Shown: positions 24,301 to 30,300 of the stretch, piece after piece
How positions within the stretch are numbered: position 1 is the stretch's first letter
Layout of the letters: the number at the start of each line of letters is the position of its first letter
From: Chitinophaga nivalis
GTDB lineage: Bacteria; Bacteroidota; Bacteroidia; Chitinophagales; Chitinophagaceae
Assembly: GCF_025989125.1 (NCBI RefSeq)
Contig: NZ_JAPDNR010000001.1
Coordinates: forward strand, 3,392,301 to 3,456,300
Direction of reading: 5' to 3'
Length of the DNA stretch: 64,000 bases
Position numbers and translations under genes: made by a program
Notes under the pieces: generated by a model
What the model was told of the DNA's origin: nothing
The model's database searches: none
What the model saw: the letters and a program-made list of their open reading frames with translations, nothing else

Positions 24301-27300
24301 TTGGTGGAGAAAAAGCTTCCGTATCGCATGTGCAAAATGCTTTGATGGCCTTGGGGACAGGTAAGCTGGTACACGTATACGGGCCTACAGAAACCACAGT
24401 GTATGCATTGGCATATCCGGTGGATGGAGTAGCGGCAACGGATATCGCGATTCCGATTGGCCGTCCGCTGGCCAATACCCGGGCCCTTATCCTGGATCCG
24501 CAAGGCGCCTTGGTACCCATCGGCATAAGTGGTGAATTGTATATTGGCGGCGATGGCGTTTCCAATGGCTATATCAATAATGCCGCGCTATCAGCAGAAA
24601 AATTTGTTACCCTGAAAGGGCATGCCGGCCGCTGGTACCGCAGCGGTGACCTTTGCCGCTGGCAGCCCGATGGCAACATCGTATATACCGGCCGTGTCGA
24701 CGACCAGGTGAAAATCCGTGGCTACCGTATTGAACCGGGAGAAATAGAACGGGTGATGCTGGATTTGGAAATGGTCGGCACCGTAAGTGTGGTGGTGAAG
24801 GAAACCTCCACCGGCGATAAACGACTGGTGGCCTGCTATGTACCGGATACCGCACAGGTGGCCCGGCAGGAGGAACAATTGTTTCTGCAACAGGTGGCCA
24901 ACTGGAAAGAACTGTATGAAGAAGCTTTCAGTAAACCTGCGGAGGTAATCATCGCAGATCCGGAATTTGATATCACCGGATGGAACGATAGTTTCACCGG
25001 CGACGCTATCCCGGCAGTGGAAATGCGCGATTGGCTGGATGATATTGCCGGCCTGATCTTATCGCTGCAACCCAAACGGGTATTGGAAATAGGCTGTGGT
25101 ACCGGATTGATCTACTACCAACTGGCCGCACATATTGAAAAATATATCGGCGCCGACTTTTCACCTGTTTCTACCGGGCAGCTGCAGGAACATATCCAAA
25201 AACAAAGCCGGCCATATCCGGAAACGGTATTGCAGGTATGTGCTGCGCATGAAGTTACCTTGCCATCAACGGAAAACATTGACCTGGTGATCCTGAATTC
25301 CATTGTGCAATATTTCCCGGGCGCGCAATATATGTCTGTCGTAATGGAAAATGCTATTGGCCTGTTAAAAGGGCAAGGGCGTGTCGTTATCGGTGATGTA
25401 CGGGATCTGCGATTGCTGCCGGCTTTCAAACGCAGGCTGCTGCTGGATAAAATGTCTGACCGTATTGGTATCAAAGATTTCTTATGGCAGGCGGATCAGG
25501 AAGTAGTGCGGGAAGAAGAATTGTGTTTTGCACCTGCTTATTTCTATCAGCTCCAGGAAAAATATCCTGCCATCACACAGGTAGCCATACAATGGAAACA
25601 GAGTACATATATCAATGAACTTACTTCATATCGTTATACGGTGGTGCTGCAGATCGGTAAGCCGCAGGCAATTTTTGTACCCGGCTGGCAGCCTTGGGAA
25701 AGCATCACGGACACGCATACCCTGTATGAACAATTGCAGCAGGAAGTGCCTGTGATAGCCTTACAGGACGTACCACATCCACGTCTGTGGCAGGAGCGCC
25801 TGATGGAAGCCGGTTTGAAAAATGCGCAGGTATTGTATACGCGGGACCTCGCGGATGCGATGGTTGAACCTGATGCAGTAACCATCACCATAAATGGTCT
25901 ATTGCAATCAGCGCGGGAAGCAGGTTACCACTGCCGTTTCCTGTTGGCAGAAGATCCCCTCAAGGTTCATATCCTGTTGGAACGTATACCCACGGAAGAT
26001 TTTATCGTACTGCCCGAGGCGGACCGTATCCATACGACTACTGCCAACATCCCGTTGTTCCGCGACATCTGTAATGTACTGCAAAAAGACATGTTGGTAC
26101 AGTTGCAGCACCGGTTGCCGGCATACATGATACCAGCAGAACTGATTGCCTTATCGCACCTGCCGCTGACCAGCAACGGAAAAACAGACCGGCGGTTCCT
26201 GAGCACCTGGGAAGAAGGAACACGGCAAGGAACAGCTGCCTACGAGGCGCCGGCAACACCGGTTGCGATACAGCTGGCAGAAATCTGGCAACGGTTACTG
26301 GGCGTGGAGAAAGTAGGCGTAAAAGACAATTTCTTTGAACTGGGCGGACATTCCCTGCTGGCTACCCGCGTCGTATCAGCGATTCGGAAACAGCTGGAAG
26401 TACAGCTGACGGTAAAAGACTTTTTCGTCTATCCCACCATCGAAGGTCTCGCTGTTTATCTGCAGGGATTACAAGGCAGCGCAGTATTACCGGAAATCAG
26501 TAAGGCAGTCCGGCCGGAATACCTGCCCCTGTCTTTCGGACAGGAACGCCTTTGGTTCATTGACCGGTTGCAGGGAAGTGTGCAATACCATATGCCGGCT
26601 ACGTTGCGGCTGACAGGTAACCTGGATAAAACAGCACTGGCAGCAGCTTTGCAACACATCGTTAACCGGCATGAAGCACTGCGTACAGTGATCCGTATCA
26701 ATGAAGCCACCGGGCAAGGGTATCAGTACATCCTGGAAAAAGATACCTGGCAGTTACAGCTGCAGGATCTATCTGGTATAGCCGGCGATGCAGCCGCACT
26801 GCAGGCAGCCATGGAGACATGTATTACCCGTCCTTTTGAACTGGCAACAGATCATATGATGCGGGCATGTCTCCTGCAATTGCAGGACAACGAACATATC
26901 CTGGTACTCACGATACATCATATTTCCTCCGATGGCTGGTCAATCGCTAATCTCATCAATGAGCTGATAGTTTTGTACCATGCCTTTACCACAGGAGTAC
27001 CAGTGCCTTTGCCACCGTTGGCGCTGCAATACGCCGACTATGCCCTGTGGCAACGAAAACACCTGGAAGGAAAAGTGATCGATACCCAGCTGGAATATTG
27101 GAAAAAACAACTGGAAGATTGTCCACAGCTGGCATTACCCACAGACTATGAGCGGCCGCCGGTACAAAGTACCCAGGGTGCTGCCATTGCATACCGGATA
27201 GATAAAGCACTCATCGACCGGTTAAATGTACTGTCGCAACAACAGGGAGTAACCCTTTTTATGACGCTGCTGGCAGCCTTTAAGGTATTGCTGTACCGTT

Positions 27301-30300
27301 ATGCCGGCCAGGAAGATATTGCGGTTGGAAGTGGCGTAGCCGGTAGAACACAGGAAGAAACGGAAGAGATGATCGGCTTCTTTGTGAATACCCTGGTGAT
27401 ACGGAGTCATCTCCGCGCAGATATGCCTTTCACCGATTTCCTGCAACAGGTAAAGGAAACTACCTTAAACGCCTATACGAATCAGGATGCACCTTTTGAA
27501 AGAGTGGTGGAAGCGGTACTGGATACCCGCGACCTGAGCGTAAACCCGCTGTTTCAGGTAGTATTCCTGTTACAGAATACGCCGGCGGCGCCTGCCCTGG
27601 ATCTGGGTGGCGTGGAACTATCCACGGCCTCGTTCAGACATACCACCAGTCTATTCGATATGAGCTTTTTTGTGACAGAACAGGCGGATGGTTTACAACT
27701 GGATGTAGAGTATTGTACGGAGCTGTTCAAGGTATCCACTATGGAGCGACTGCTGGGATATTACGAACACCTGCTGCAGGCGGTGGCAGACATGCCGGCA
27801 CAACAGATCGCGGCACTGGACATGCTGGGCGAAGCCGAACGGCAACAGCTGCTGGTGGCATTCAATCAAAAACAACGACAGTATGATATCCATGCGGGTA
27901 AAACCATCGTTGCGGTGTTTGAAGCACAGGCGGCCCGTACGCCGGATGCCACGGCGGTGATATTCGGAGATACGATACTCAGTTATCAGGAGCTGGATAG
28001 ATTATCTGGTGTAGCAGCCCATTATCTCACGCAGGTGGGGGTAACCACCGGCACGCTGGTACCGGTATTTGTGGGACGCTCCGCAGCACTGATCGTAACA
28101 ATATTGGCCATCTTAAAAGCAGGTGGGGCTTATGTACCGGTGGATACGGAATATCCGGAAGAACGCATTGCCTATATCCTGGAAGATACCGCTGCCCGCA
28201 TCGTGGTAAGCAGCCAGGATGTAAAAGACCACTTGCCGGTACAACAGCAGATGACAGTTGTTGAAACAAGTGTAATGATGGCAGGTATCGACACCTTGCC
28301 ACCGGCAGACGGGGGAAATCCGGTAGTAAAGGCATCGCAGCTGGCTTACCTGATTTATACCTCTGGTTCTACCGGTACGCCGAAAGGGGTGATGGTACAA
28401 CACGATGGGGTGATCAACCTGGCGTTGAGCATGCAGGAAGAGCTGGCGCTGCAGCCGGGAATGAAAACCCTGCAGTTTGCCTCCATTGGATTTGATGCGG
28501 CCTGCTTTGAAATATTCAATACCCTGCTGAGTGGAGGGTGTCTGGTGATGGCCGCCAAAGAAACATTGCTCTCCGGTGCGCTGCTGGAAGCGTTGATCCT
28601 GCAGCATCAGATAACTTTGGCAGTATTACCGCCTTCCTATCTGCATGCGATGAAAGATACGCTGGGATGTCTGAAAACCATTGTGTCTGCCGGTGAAGCG
28701 CTGAACAGGAATCTGGCAGCCTATATCCAGGCACAGGGCATCCGGCTCATTAACGCTTACGGCCCTACGGAAACAACTGTATGTGCAAGTCTCACGGATA
28801 CACCGGTGCTGGCCGATAATACGGTCGTAATCGGAAAACCGGTGGCCAATACCTCCTTGTATGTTCTCGACGCGGCCAATGGGCTGGCGCCGATAGGAGG
28901 CGTAGGTGAGTTGTGTGTGGGCGGCATACAGGTGGCCCGTGGTTACCTGAACAGGGAAACATTAACCGCAGCACGCTTTATCGCTAATCCTTTTACCGGT
29001 GTTGCAGGAGATCGTTTGTACAAAACCGGCGACCTGGTTCGCTGGTTGCCGGACGGAAACCTGGTATACCTGGGGCGTACAGATGAACAGGTAAAAATCA
29101 GGGGCCACAGAATTGAGCTGGGAGAAATAGAAAGTGTGCTGGAAGAACATATCCTGGTGAATCGCGCGGTAGTAGTGGTGAAAACAGACGACAGCGGTAA
29201 CAAACGGCTCATAGGATATGTATTGTGTGAAGGCGCCTTCCTCCGGGAAGTGATTTTATCTTTCCTCACATCGCGTTTGCCGGAGTATATGATACCGGCA
29301 CAGCTGGTGGAACTGACAAACCTGCCTTTGACAGCCAATGGAAAAATAGATCGGAAAGCCTTACCGGATTACGATTTGACCAATGCAGCCAATAGGGTAT
29401 ACGAGGGCCCCCGGAATGAGGCGGAGCGTACCCTGGCAGCTATCTGGCAGGAATTGCTGGGAGTATCACCGATAAGCATACACGATAATTTCTTTGAACT
29501 GGGCGGCGACTCTATTGTCACCATTCAGGTGGTTAACCGGGCCAAACATGCCGGTTACCAGCTGCATCCGAAAAATGTGTTTATTCATCCTACCATTGCC
29601 GGCCTGGCCGCAGTACTGGCAGACCAGCAACCACAGCGCCAGGCAGGGGAGCAGGGATACCTGAGCGGAGAGAGCGGACTGTTACCGGTGCAACAATGGT
29701 ACCTGGGAGATGAAAGCAATGTTTCCGATCACATGATTCAAAGTGTGCCTTTGGAAATTAAAAAAACAATACCGGTAGAGATCATCACCACGGCTGTCGA
29801 ATACCTGGTGTCCTTCCATGATAGTCTTCGTTTTGCGTATAGCAATGCGTCGGGTTCGTGGAAACAATGGTATGGCAACGAAAAAGGTACAGTGGTGGTA
29901 GTGGATTTACAATCGGTACCGGTAGATAATCTGGCCGTGGAAATTGCAGCGTATGAAAACCACTATAACCATAGCCTGGATATGCGGGCAGGTAAACTGG
30001 TGTGTGCGGTATTATTCCTCACACCGGCTGCTGTTCCGTCCAACCGCCTGATGATAACAGTTCATCACATGGGTGTGGATGTAGTCTCCTGGCGTATTTT
30101 GCTGGATGATCTGGATAATATCCTGCAGGATCTGCAAAGCGGCAGGCCTATTGGATTAACGACTAAAAGCAGCTCTGTACGGGAATGGTATCAGGCACTT
30201 GCCCGGTATAGCCAAAGCGACCGCTTACTATCACAACGGAACTACTGGCAGCAGGCAATGGATCAATACCAGCCATTGCGTACCGATAAAACATATGATA

